This document shows, piece by piece, positions 1-7,816 of a stretch of 53,472 nt of DNA. The stretch spans positions 1 to 53,472 of the forward strand of contig NZ_QFQZ01000026.1 of NCBI RefSeq assembly GCF_003243465.1. The letters are read 5' to 3'. Numbering within the stretch: the first letter of the stretch is position 1; the number at the start of each line of letters is the position of its first letter. The position numbers and the translations under genes are program-made. The notes below the pieces were generated by a model. It saw only the letters and a list, made by a program, of their open reading frames with translations. It was not told where the DNA came from and made no database searches. The stretch is from Caulobacter segnis. GTDB lineage: Bacteria > Pseudomonadota > Alphaproteobacteria > Caulobacterales > Caulobacteraceae.

Positions 1-1014
1 GAACAGGTTGGCCTGGTAGAAGGCCATGCCGGACGGGGCGATCACTGGATCCCAGTAATAGAACGGCTGCTCGAAGCCGTCCTTCTGGGTGACGCTGTCG
101 GGGATCGGCTTGCCGGAGTACTCCTCGCCATAGGTGACGACGGGCCAGCCGTAGTTCTTGCCGGGCTCGGGATGGTTCAGCTCGTCGCCGCCGCGCGCGC
201 CGTGCTCGACGGTCCACAGCTCGCCGCTGGAGTCGAGGGCGGCGGCCTGGATGTTGCGGTGGCCCAGCGACCAGATCTCGGGCTTGGCGCCGGCCGTCTT
301 CGCGAACGGGTTGTCGGCCGGGATCGAGCCGTCGGCGTTGATGCGGATCACCTTGCCCAGGGTGGCGTCCAGATGCTGGGCCTGGACGCGGCCCGGCAGG
401 ATCGAGCGCTCGCCGGTGGTGATGAACAGCTTGCCGTCGCGGGCGAAGACCAATCTGCCCCCGAAGTGCAGGGCGCTGTCCATCTTCGGCGCCTGGCGCC
501 AGATGACCTGGACGTTCTCAAGCTTCGGCGCGGCGCCCAGCACCAGCTTGCCGCGCGCCACGGCGGTGCCGTTCACGCCGCCGTCGGCCTCGGCGTAGCT
601 CCAGTAGATCAGGTGGTTGGTGGCGTAGGCCGGGTCCAGCGTCACGTCCAGCAGGCCGCCCTGGCCCGACGCGAACACGTCCGGCAGGCCGGCGACGGCG
701 GGCGAGAGCTTGCCGTCCTTGGTCAGCACGCGCAGGCGTCCGGCCCGCTCGGTGACCAGGATTTCGCCGGTCGGCAGGAAGGCCAGGGCCCAGGGGTGGT
801 CGAGGCCGCTGGCCAGCACCTGGTACTGGCCGATGGTGTTGGAGCTCAGGCCCGGCCCGCGGGTCTGGCCCGCGAAGGCCGGCTTCTGCTCGGGCGCGTT
901 CGGCGGGCGGGTCTCGACGGGAGCTCCCGCCTGTCCCGGCTGGGCGGGGGCGGGACCGCAGGCGGCGAGCGCGGCGGCGATGGCGGCGGAGGCGGTCAGC
1001 AGAGTTTTTCGCAT
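1..1014 (-). CDS. PQQ-dependent sugar dehydrogenase (aldose dehydrogenase type), partial
   Basis: The 338 visible residues start at ATG 1014 and run off the left edge, so the C-terminus is missing. The N-terminus is a lipoprotein signal with lipobox LAAC at about residues 16-19, so it is probably anchored on the periplasmic side of a membrane. Visible signatures of the soluble glucose/sorbosone dehydrogenase beta-propeller family (YliI type) are HLDATLGKVIRIN, GHRNIQ, VEHGARGGDELN and NYGWP, the last regions contributing PQQ and calcium ligands in known members. Such enzymes oxidise aldoses at C1 and pass electrons to the respiratory chain. No pqq genes lie in the window. It is co-oriented with the Gfo/Idh gene 63 bases upstream. 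Family assignment is firm; the sugar is unknown. Confidence 0.88.
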   Translation of the reverse strand, partial: MRKTLLTASAAIAAALAACGPAPAQPGQAGAPVETRPPNAPEQKPAFAGQTRGPGLSSNTIGQYQVLASGLDHPWALAFLPTGEILVTERAGRLRVLTKDGKLSPAVAGLPDVFASGQGGLLDVTLDPAYATNHLIYWSYAEADGGVNGTAVARGKLVLGAAPKLENVQVIWRQAPKMDSALHFGGRLVFARDGKLFITTGERSILPGRVQAQHLDATLGKVIRINADGSIPADNPFAKTAGAKPEIWSLGHRNIQAAALDSSGELWTVEHGARGGDELNHPEPGKNYGWPVVTYGEEYSGKPIPDSVTQKDGFEQPFYYWDPVIAPSGMAFYQANLF

Positions 1015-1077
1015 GGGGCCAGCCTAGGACAGTTTTGGGGGAAGGGGCTCTTTGGTTCTTACCTAAACACGATCAGG

Positions 1078-2160
1078 TCAGTCCGCACCCGGCGAGTCGA
1101 AGAAACCACTCCAGTCCGCCCCGACCTTCAGCTCCCGCCGTTCGTCGCTGGCCTGACGCGCCAACTCCAGCAGCTCCATCACCCGCAGCGCTTCAGTCAC
1201 CGGCACCGGAGACGGCCCGCCCACAACGATCGCTTCGCGGACGCCGGCGTAGAAGGCGCGGTAGTCGGAGGGCTCGGGGCTGACGTCGGCGTGGGTGGGC
1301 GCGTCGTTCTCCACCGTGGTCAGCACGCCGTGGCGGCTGTCGCGGCCATAGCCGGGGGCCCCGGGGATCATGCCGGCTTTCAGCTGGGCCTCCTGCGGGT
1401 CCAGGCCGTGCTTGACGAAGCTGCCGCCCGTCCCGTGGACGGCCAGGCGCAGGTCGCTGGCGGTCAGCATGCTGCCGTGCAGGATCACGCGCAGGGTCGG
1501 ATAGCGCAGCACGACGTGGAAGTAGTCGTCCGCGCCCGGTCCGGCGCGCTGCACGCCGATATCGGCGCTGATCGCCAGTGGCGGGCCGAACAGCACCAGC
1601 GCCTGGTCCAGCAGGTGCGGGCCAAGATCCATCCAGGCGCCGGCGCCTTGGCCGGGGCGCTCGCGCCAGCGGTCGCGGACGACGGGGCGGAAGCGGTCGA
1701 AGTGGCTTTCGTACTGGACGATCTCGCCCAGGGCGCCTTCGGCGATCAGCCGTCGCAGCGTGAGGAAATCGCTGTCCCAACGGCGGTTGTGGAACACCAC
1801 TAGCTGGCGGTCGGCGCGCGCGGCGGCCTGCGCCATGGACCGGGCCTCGGCGGCGGTCACCGCGAAGGGCTTGTCGACGACCACGTGCTTGCCCGCCTCG
1901 AGCGCCGCGATCGTCTGCGGGGCGTGCAGAGTGTTTGGCGTGGCGATGACCACCAGGTCGATGGCGGGATCGGCGAGGGCGGTCTGGAGATCGGCGACGA
2001 CGCGGACCTCCGGATGGTCGGCGGCGACCTTGGCCGGATCGCTGGACACCACGGTCGCCAGCTTGAGCCCCGGCGTGGCGGCGATCAGCGGGGCGTGGAA
2101 GGTCTTGCCGACATAGCCGTATCCGACCAGGGCGACGTTCAGGATGCGCGAGTGAGGCAT
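1078..2160 (-). CDS. Gfo/Idh/MocA family oxidoreductase
   Basis: A 360-residue NAD(P)-dependent oxidoreductase, the usual length for the family. The N-terminal Rossmann fold carries the dinucleotide loop GYGYVGKTFH (about residues 13-22), followed by IATPNTLHAPQ and the VVDKPFAVT segment holding the conserved Lys of the EKP-type motif. The C-terminal half is the alpha/beta substrate domain, with a DLGPHLLDQAL helix typical of the family. Members oxidise or reduce hydroxyl groups of sugars, inositols or sugar acids in the cytosol. There is no strong Shine-Dalgarno before ATG 2160, and a terminator separates it from the upstream MFS gene, so it may have its own promoter. The substrate cannot be read from sequence. 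Confidence 0.9.
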   Translation of the reverse strand: MPHSRILNVALVGYGYVGKTFHAPLIAATPGLKLATVVSSDPAKVAADHPEVRVVADLQTALADPAIDLVVIATPNTLHAPQTIAALEAGKHVVVDKPFAVTAAEARSMAQAAARADRQLVVFHNRRWDSDFLTLRRLIAEGALGEIVQYESHFDRFRPVVRDRWRERPGQGAGAWMDLGPHLLDQALVLFGPPLAISADIGVQRAGPGADDYFHVVLRYPTLRVILHGSMLTASDLRLAVHGTGGSFVKHGLDPQEAQLKAGMIPGAPGYGRDSRHGVLTTVENDAPTHADVSPEPSDYRAFYAGVREAIVVGGPSPVPVTEALRVMELLELARQASDERRELKVGADWSGFFDSPGAD

Positions 2161-2174
2161 GGCGCAGCTTTAAA

Positions 2175-2204
2175 CGAAAAGGGCCGGGGATGGCTCCCCG
2201 GCCC
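2175..2204 (-). terminator. Rho-independent terminator after the MFS gene
   Basis: On the minus strand, GGGCCGGGG and CCCCGGCCC pair as a 9-bp GC stem around a 6-nt loop, followed by TTTTCGTTT. It lies 28 bases past the MFS stop and just before the Gfo/Idh start, so it separates those two units. Confidence 0.85.
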
Positions 2205-2231
2205 GGATCGCGATCGCGTGAACCGCGAGGA

Positions 2232-3506
2232 TCAGATCTTCACCGGCTCCATCTTGGGCGCCAGCAGGTGCACGACCAGCAGAGCGATCAGATAGGCGCT
2301 GCCGGCCACCAGGAAGATCGGGGCGTAGGTGCCGATGCTGTCCAGCACCTTGCCGATGTACTTGGAGAACACCATGCCGCCGAATGCGCCCAGCATGCCG
2401 CCGATGCCGACGACCGAGCCCACCGCGCCGCGCGGGAACACGTCCGAGGGCAGGGTGTAGAGGTTGGCCGAGAAGCCCTGGTGGGCGGCGGTGGCGACGC
2501 CGATGATCAGCACGGCCAGCCAGACCGAGCTGGCGTAGGAGGCGAAGATCACCGGCACGGCCAGCAGGGCGCAGACCAGCATGGTGAGCTTGCGGGCCTT
2601 GTTGATGCTGGCGCCGTTCTTGATCAGGGTCGAGGACATCCAGCCGCCGGCCACGCTGCCGACGTCCGACAGCAGGTAGATGGCGATCAGCGGCGGACCG
2701 AAGGTCTTGAGGTCCAGGCCATAGCGCTTGCCCAGGAAATCCGGCAGCCAGAACAGGAACATCCACCAGATCGGGTCGATCAGGAACTTGCCCAGCGAGT
2801 AGGCCCACGTCTCGCGCTTGGTCAGCAGCTTGGTCCAGGCGATCTTCTCGACCGGGTCGGCCGGATCCTGCTCGATGTGCGCCAGCTCTGCCGCCGACAG
2901 GCCCTTGGCCTCGCGGGGACGGCGATAGACGATCAGCCAGATCGGCAGCCAGACCAGGCCCGCGACGCCGGTGACGATGAAGGCCATCTGCCAGCCGAAG
3001 GCCAGCACGATGCCCGGAACGACCAGCGGCGTGACGATGGCGCCGATGTTGGTGCCGGCGTTGAACAGGCCCGTGGCGAAGGCGCGTTCCTTCTTGGGGA
3101 ACCACTCGGCCACGGCCTTGATGCCGCCCGGGAAGCCGCCGGCCTCGCCGATGCCCAGACCCATGCGCGCGGCGATGAAGCCGGTGATGTGGCTGGCGCC
3201 GGCGTGGGCGATGTGGGCGACCTGCCAGATCAGGAAGGCGATGCCAAAGCCCCAGCGGGCCCCGATCTTGTCCATGATCTTGCCCCACGCCAGATAGGCG
3301 ATGGCGTAGGCGAGCTGGAAGTAGAAGACGAGATCGGCGTAGTGGGTTTCGTCCCAGCCGAACTCCTTGGAGAGGTCCGCCTTGAGCAGGCCGATCGTCT
3401 GGCGATCGACATAGTTGATGACCATCGCCGCGAACAGCAGGCTGACGATCACCCAGCGGTACCGTCCGATCTTCTCGGAGGGCTCGGGCGCTTTCGAAAC
3501 GTCCAT
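2232..3506 (-). CDS. MFS transporter, hexuronate/anion:cation symporter type
   Basis: A 424-residue major facilitator with about 12 hydrophobic segments and a short hydrophilic N-terminus. The start of TM1 (YRWVIVSLLFAAMVINYVDR), the loop region KIMDKIGARWG and the GEAGGFPGGIKAVAEWFP stretch are characteristic of the ExuT/GudP-like anion:cation symporter family, which imports hexuronates, aldarates and related sugar acids with protons. ATG 3506 has a GGAAGG Shine-Dalgarno 8 bases upstream. The 2-keto acid hydratase gene ends 29 bases before it, so the two are probably co-transcribed from a promoter near 4,430 and handle one organic acid. The exact substrate is inference. Confidence 0.87.
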   Translation of the reverse strand: MDVSKAPEPSEKIGRYRWVIVSLLFAAMVINYVDRQTIGLLKADLSKEFGWDETHYADLVFYFQLAYAIAYLAWGKIMDKIGARWGFGIAFLIWQVAHIAHAGASHITGFIAARMGLGIGEAGGFPGGIKAVAEWFPKKERAFATGLFNAGTNIGAIVTPLVVPGIVLAFGWQMAFIVTGVAGLVWLPIWLIVYRRPREAKGLSAAELAHIEQDPADPVEKIAWTKLLTKRETWAYSLGKFLIDPIWWMFLFWLPDFLGKRYGLDLKTFGPPLIAIYLLSDVGSVAGGWMSSTLIKNGASINKARKLTMLVCALLAVPVIFASYASSVWLAVLIIGVATAAHQGFSANLYTLPSDVFPRGAVGSVVGIGGMLGAFGGMVFSKYIGKVLDSIGTYAPIFLVAGSAYLIALLVVHLLAPKMEPVKI

Positions 3507-3535
3507 GGACTTGGCCTTCCTTCCCTATGTTTCTT

Positions 3536-4360
3536 TTATTTCGCCGGCGCCGCGACGCAGTCCACGGTTCCGAACGGGCCGAAATCGACGTGGGCCACGT
3601 CGCCGGCGGCCACGTCGTGAATGCCCGTGGTGGCGCCGGTCGTGACGATCATGCCCTTCTTCAACGGCTTGCCGCGCGCGGCGACCGCGCCCAGCAGGAA
3701 GGCGAGAGCCGCCAGCGGCGAGCCCGGGATGGTCGCCGCGGTGGCCTTGCCCACCGACTTGCCGTTGATGATGGTCTCGACCGGCATATCCTCCCAGGCG
3801 ATGTCGCGCCAGTTGGAAATGGCCTGACCAATGATCTGACCATCGTTGTTGCCGAAGTCCGAGGCCACCACCGTCGGTCCCAGGGCGTTGATGGTCTTCA
3901 GCGGGCTGCCGGCGATCTCGACGCCGACCAGCAGTTCGCCCACGTAGTCGGCGGCTTCCTCTGCGGTCCATTGGGTCTTGTCGGCCGGAGCGTCCTTGCC
4001 CAGGCGGATGATGAATTCGGCCTCGACGGCGCAGAAGCCGCCGTCGATGGCGCGGAAGCTGTTGGGCTGGCCGTCGGTCCTGGCGTCCTGCACGTTGGCC
4101 TTGAAAATACAGCCGGCGAGGCGCTCGGCGCCCAGGCGTTCGCGGTGCTGCGGCGGCACCAGGCCGACCTTCCAGCCGACCAGCTCGTCGGGCCACAGGT
4201 CGATGGCGATGTCCTGCACCGCATAGCCGTCAGCCATGGTCGCGGGAATCACGTCGCCGGGATAGCCGGGAACGGAAACGCCGTCCTGGCGCGCCTTTAC
4301 GAACTGGGGAGCAATGGCCGTGGGGGCGAACGCCTTATAGTCGGCCTCAGAAACGGTCAC
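3536..4360 (-). CDS. 2-keto-4-pentenoate hydratase / fumarylacetoacetate hydrolase family
   Basis: The GTG at 4360 is chosen because GGGAGG sits 9 bases before it; an in-frame ATG at 4390 lies upstream of that Shine-Dalgarno. This gives 274 residues, close to the usual MhpD/hydratase length (about 260). Family features are DLWPDELVGWKVGL, the acidic pair in FCAVEAEFIIRLG (metal ligands in relatives), a GVEIAGSP segment, ASDFGNNDGQIIG and the C-terminal VTTGATTGIHDVAAGD. Relatives add water to 2-hydroxy-dienoates in aromatic catabolism or act on 2-keto sugar acids. The partner MFS gene suggests a carboxylic acid pathway, but no aldolase or ring-cleavage gene is here, so the reaction is open. 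Confidence 0.85.
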   Translation of the reverse strand: MTVSEADYKAFAPTAIAPQFVKARQDGVSVPGYPGDVIPATMADGYAVQDIAIDLWPDELVGWKVGLVPPQHRERLGAERLAGCIFKANVQDARTDGQPNSFRAIDGGFCAVEAEFIIRLGKDAPADKTQWTAEEAADYVGELLVGVEIAGSPLKTINALGPTVVASDFGNNDGQIIGQAISNWRDIAWEDMPVETIINGKSVGKATAATIPGSPLAALAFLLGAVAARGKPLKKGMIVTTGATTGIHDVAAGDVAHVDFGPFGTVDCVAAPAK

Positions 4361-4414
4361 GCCGCGGATCCTCCCTAGAATTCGGCCCAAGTCCCGCTTG
4401 GCGGGTTTGTCCAG

Positions 4415-4443
4415 TGTCTAGTGGAAACCGGTGTCATTGACAA
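4415..4443 (-). promoter_or_regulatory. Candidate promoter for the hydratase-MFS unit
   Basis: On the minus strand TTGTCAA (4443-4437) and ACTAGACA (4422-4415) are 14 bases apart, resembling the Caulobacter housekeeping pattern TTGACGS-N10-14-GCTANAWC. The -35 element overlaps an 11-bp palindrome, TGTCATTGACA (4432-4442), which could be an operator. It lies about 55 bases before the GTG start. This is pattern matching only. Confidence 0.35.
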
Positions 4444-4490
4444 TGCGGCGCTAAACACTTGGGCCTGGAACAGCCTCTCGGACCTGTGGC

Positions 4491-4515
4491 TTGACAGCGG
4501 CTACAGCGCGTATAG
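4491..4515 (+). promoter_or_regulatory. Candidate promoter and BlaI-like operator before the BlaI gene
   Basis: TTGACA at 4491-4496 is followed by TATAGC at 4511-4516. Overlapping the latter is an imperfect dyad, CTACA-N5-TATAG (4501-4515), close to the TACA/TGTA half-sites bound by BlaI/MecI repressors. Position and shape suggest autorepression; spacing between the promoter elements is short, so this is tentative. Confidence 0.35.
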
Positions 4516-4544
4516 CGTCGCGAAGATTTACGGATGTAAGCGTC

Positions 4545-4913
4545 ATGCACATCACCGCCGCCGAATCTCACGTGATGGAAGCGCTCTGGCGCCGCGCGCC
4601 GCTGTCGGCCGACGAGCTGGTCGCCGAGGTCGGCGCCTCGCAGAACTGGGGCGAGGCCACAGTCAAGACGCTGATCAATCGCCTGCTGAAGAAGAAGGCG
4701 ATCAAGTCCGAGCGCGCGGAGGGCCGCCACGGCTATCGCCCGCTGGTCGATCGCAGCGCCTATGTCCAGGCCGAGAGCCAGGGCCTGCTGGATCGCCTGT
4801 TCGACGGCCAGCTGGCGCCGCTGATCAGCCACTTCGCGCAACACCGCCCGCTGAAGGCCGAGGAAGTCGCCAAGCTGAAGACCCTGATCGAGGGGTTGGA
4901 AGAGGGGCGGTAA
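4545..4913 (+). CDS. BlaI/MecI/CopY family transcriptional repressor
   Basis: A 122-residue winged-helix protein, the normal BlaI length. The start MHITAAESHVMEALW (ATG 4545) aligns with the usual family N-terminus; a longer in-frame start at 4491 would place the likely promoter inside the gene. The recognition region WGEATVKTLINRLLKKKAI and the wing GRHGYRPLV are well conserved, and the C-terminal helix FDGQLAPLISHFAQ fits the dimerisation domain. BlaI-type repressors usually sit beside a BlaR1/M56 sensor protease; none is adjacent, the next gene being an unrelated minus-strand one. Targets could be a beta-lactamase, a copper gene or cell-wall genes elsewhere. Confidence 0.9.
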   Translation: MHITAAESHVMEALWRRAPLSADELVAEVGASQNWGEATVKTLINRLLKKKAIKSERAEGRHGYRPLVDRSAYVQAESQGLLDRLFDGQLAPLISHFAQHRPLKAEEVAKLKTLIEGLEEGR

Positions 4914-4946
4914 AGACGGTCGAGAGGTCGTCGGCGCGACGCGCGG

Positions 4947-5363
4947 TCAGCGCTTGATCTTGGCGTAGGGCGTGAACACCCCCAGCAACACGCTACCGCG
5001 CGCCAGGCCGCCCTTGCCGCCGCTTTCGATCACATCCACTCGATCTCCCCTGCAAGTGGAGTTGATCAGCGGCCGCGATTGCAGGACGGCCTGACGATCA
5101 AGGCTGGCGGCGCCGGCCTGCGGACGGTTCACATACAGCGCCCCGTCCGGCATCCGGTACACGATCGCCGTCCTGTCGACGATCTCGGCGCCGAACGCGC
5201 GGCCCGTCTCGAGGCAGGTCACCGGCTCGCCGGCCACCCGACCGTCGAGGATCTTGGCCAAGCTGGCCTCGCCCTTGTCGTCGGCCGCGGCGGCCTGGCC
5301 GGTTGCGACCATCAGCGCCGCGACCGCCAGGGCCGCCGCCGTCATCCGCGTTTCAACAGCCAT
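4947..5363 (-). CDS. Small exported protein of unknown function
   Basis: A 138-residue protein starting at ATG 5363, with AGGAGG 6 bases upstream. Residues 1-26 form a signal peptide (MTAAALAVAALMVATGQAAAA core), so it is expected in the periplasm. The mature part has two cysteines, in VTCLETGRA and INSTCRGD, that could form a disulphide, and a short repeat-free beta-rich C-terminus. I do not recognise a named domain; similar small secreted proteins with an AKILDGRVAGEP-like start occur in Caulobacterales as far as I recall. It ends 33 bases from the convergent BlaI gene. Confidence 0.75.
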   Translation of the reverse strand: MAVETRMTAAALAVAALMVATGQAAAADDKGEASLAKILDGRVAGEPVTCLETGRAFGAEIVDRTAIVYRMPDGALYVNRPQAGAASLDRQAVLQSRPLINSTCRGDRVDVIESGGKGGLARGSVLLGVFTPYAKIKR

Positions 5364-5430
5364 CCTCGACCTCCTGTCTCTCGATACCTGCTCTGCGGTC
5401 CCCAGGTTAAGCCGCCGAAGGCGCGCCGCG

Positions 5431-6918
5431 CTAGCCTCGCATCGCTCGCGCTTCCGGCCCCGACTTCAGCGCCCGGGCGGCGACGTCCAGGGTTCGGACG
5501 GGCGCGGGCTCGTCCGTCTGCTCGTCCGCGTCCGGCCCCGGCCGCGCGCGCAGCGCCGTCACGAAGTCGTCGCGCCAGGCGGTGACGTCTTCGCGGCGGA
5601 CGTTGTCGAACAAGGATTCCCAGCGACGCTTGCGCTCGGCCAGGCTCATCGACAGCGCCCGCTCCAGCGCGTCGGAGATCTCCTCCGGGCTGTTGGGATT
5701 GATGATCAGGGCGTCCTTCATCTGCCGCGCCGCGCCGGCGAAGCGCGACAGGATCAGCACGCCGGGATCCTCCGGATCCTGGGCCGCGACATATTCCTTG
5801 GCCACCAGGTTCATGCCGTCGCGAAGCGGCGTGACCAGGGCCGCCTTGGCCGCCCGATAGACGCCCGCCAGCTCGTCGCGCCGGTAGGAGCGATTGACGT
5901 AGCGGATCGGCGTGAAGTCCATCTCGGCATAGGCGCCGTTGATCCGGCCGATCAGGCCGTCCAGCCGGCTGCGCAGGTCCTGATAGGCTTCGACCTCGTC
6001 GCGGGAAATCGGGGCGATCTGCAGCAGCATCACCTCGCGCCGCATCTCCGGATGGTCGTGCAGGAACCGCTCGTAGCCGATCAGCCGCTCCTCCAGGCCC
6101 TTGGAGTAGTCGAGGCGATCGACGCCGACGAGCATCTTGCGGAAGACGCTGTGGGCCATCATCCGGTCGTAGGTCTTGCGGGCGTTGTCGCTCTTGACGA
6201 TCTCGGCGAAGTCCTGGGCGTCGACCCCGATCGGGAAGGCGGCCGCGCAGGTGCGGCGGCCGAACGCGACCAGCTCGCCGCGTGCGTTCTTCGAGCCTTG
6301 CACCTCCGAGAAGACATAGCCCTCGAAGGCCTGCAGCGACTCCTCGGTCTGGAAGCCGATCAGGTCGTAGTCGAACAGCGCTTCGACCAGCTGGCGATGG
6401 CGGGGCAGGGTGACGACTAACTGATGCGCCGGCCACGGGATATGCAGGAAGAAGCCGATCCGATTGGTGATCCCCATCCGGCGCAGCTCCCGCGCCACGG
6501 GGATCAGGTGATAGTCGTGGACCCAAACGATATCGTCCGGCTCGATCAGCGGCGCCAGGGTCTCGGCGAAGCGGCGGTTGACCCGGTCATAGCCCTCGCC
6601 GAACGAGCGGTCATAGGCGGTCAGGTCGACGCGATAGTGGAACAGCGGCCACAGCGTCTTGTTGGCGTAGCCGTTGTAGTACTCCTGGTAGTCGGTCTCC
6701 TCGAGATCGACGGTGGCGACCGTAACGCCCTCAATGCGTTGCATGTTGAGCTGGCCGGTGAACTCCGGAATGGTCTTTCCGCTCCACCCAAACCAGATGC
6801 CGGAGTATTCGCGCAAGGCCGCCGCCAGGGCCATCGCCAAGCCGCCGACGCTGCCTTCGCCGCCCTCGGACGGGTTGGGCGGATTGACCCGGTTCGAGAC
6901 GACGATCAGGCGGCTCAT
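5431..6918 (-). CDS. otsA: Trehalose-6-phosphate synthase
   Basis: Transfers glucose from UDP-glucose to glucose-6-phosphate in the cytosol (GT20, GT-B fold). ATG 6918 is preferred: it begins SRLIVVSNRVNPP, has GGAGG 7 bases upstream and overlaps the otsB stop as ATGA. The 495 residues include EGSVGGLAMAL (phosphate loop region), FGWSGK, WVHDYHL, FFLHIPWPA, VGVDRLDYSKGL and PLRDGMNLVAKEY, all hallmark OtsA motifs. The C-terminal 35 residues are a non-conserved, Pro/Asp-rich tail. Translational coupling to otsB indicates balanced synthesis of trehalose, a stress protectant. Confidence 0.96.
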   Translation of the reverse strand: MSRLIVVSNRVNPPNPSEGGEGSVGGLAMALAAALREYSGIWFGWSGKTIPEFTGQLNMQRIEGVTVATVDLEETDYQEYYNGYANKTLWPLFHYRVDLTAYDRSFGEGYDRVNRRFAETLAPLIEPDDIVWVHDYHLIPVARELRRMGITNRIGFFLHIPWPAHQLVVTLPRHRQLVEALFDYDLIGFQTEESLQAFEGYVFSEVQGSKNARGELVAFGRRTCAAAFPIGVDAQDFAEIVKSDNARKTYDRMMAHSVFRKMLVGVDRLDYSKGLEERLIGYERFLHDHPEMRREVMLLQIAPISRDEVEAYQDLRSRLDGLIGRINGAYAEMDFTPIRYVNRSYRRDELAGVYRAAKAALVTPLRDGMNLVAKEYVAAQDPEDPGVLILSRFAGAARQMKDALIINPNSPEEISDALERALSMSLAERKRRWESLFDNVRREDVTAWRDDFVTALRARPGPDADEQTDEPAPVRTLDVAARALKSGPEARAMRG

Positions 6919-7697
6919 GCAAGGACCTCCGCGGTTTCCGTCAGGCGCTCCAGCCATCCGAGCACGGCCTCTGGGCCGTCGAGGTGGAAATCGGCCTCCG
7001 TCGGGCGCGGCTTGCCCGCCAGGACGCCGAACCCGCCCAGGCGGCGGGCGGCGGCGAAGCCGTCCTCGTCGGTCAGGTCGTCGCCGACGAAGATCGGCGT
7101 CGCATCCACGAAGGGGGTCTCGTCCAGGAAGGCGGCGACGGCCGAGCCCTTGTCGGCGCCGGGCGTGCGAAGCTCGGCCACCATGTCGCCCAGTTGCAGG
7201 ACCAGGCCCGTGGCCTGCGACAGGCGCTCTGCCGCCTCGACCACGGCCTCGGCGCAGGCCGGCGCGTTGCGATAGTGCAGGGCGACGCTGAGCGTCTTGT
7301 CCTCGAACAGCAGGCCGCGTTCGCAGTCGGCCAGCTCGCCCAGGATCCGGCGGGCGTCCTCAAGGCCGGCGTGGGGCTTGATTTCGGTGATCGTCCCATC
7401 CACCGCGCGACGCACCAGGCCGTGGACCGCGCCGATCGCTCGCACGCCGCCGCCCAGGATGTGGTCGAGGTCCGGCAGGGACCGTCCGCTGACTACGGCG
7501 ACGCGGTCGTCGAAGCGCCGGCGCAGCCGGGCGAGCACGCGAGCCCGCCGCGCGTCGGGACCGACGTCGTCGGGGCGCGGCATGATCGGCGCCAGGGTGC
7601 CGTCGAGGTCCAGGAACAGGGCCGCGCGGCGGGGAAGGTTGAACGGCGGGGGCGAGAGATCCGCGGATCCCGCGCGCACGACAGGCTGGGCCGTCAT
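6915..7697 (-). CDS. otsB: Trehalose-6-phosphate phosphatase
   Basis: Removes phosphate from trehalose-6-phosphate. A HAD-superfamily enzyme: the nucleophile/acid motif LFLDLDGTLAP (Asp30 and Asp32), VVSGRSLPDL, the Lys of ELRTPGADKGSA and the metal site FVGDDLTDEDGF are present in order. Its 260 residues match the short bacterial OtsB type. GTG 7700 and ATG 7697 are both possible starts; the GAGGGGG Shine-Dalgarno lies 7 bases before the ATG, which I use. It is first in the otsB-otsA pair and overlaps otsA by 4 bases. The TonB receptor gene ends 119 bases upstream. Confidence 0.95.
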   Translation of the reverse strand: MTAQPVVRAGSADLSPPPFNLPRRAALFLDLDGTLAPIMPRPDDVGPDARRARVLARLRRRFDDRVAVVSGRSLPDLDHILGGGVRAIGAVHGLVRRAVDGTITEIKPHAGLEDARRILGELADCERGLLFEDKTLSVALHYRNAPACAEAVVEAAERLSQATGLVLQLGDMVAELRTPGADKGSAVAAFLDETPFVDATPIFVGDDLTDEDGFAAARRLGGFGVLAGKPRPTEADFHLDGPEAVLGWLERLTETAEVLA

Positions 7698-7816
7698 CAC
7701 GAAACCCCCTCATCTGTAAGCAACATGCGCCAAGAACGCCGAACGGCCGGGTTCGATCCGCCGGCACGCTGAAGCTCACGGGTTTGTGCGGAGGGGGTGA
7801 GGGGGAGACCCGCTCC

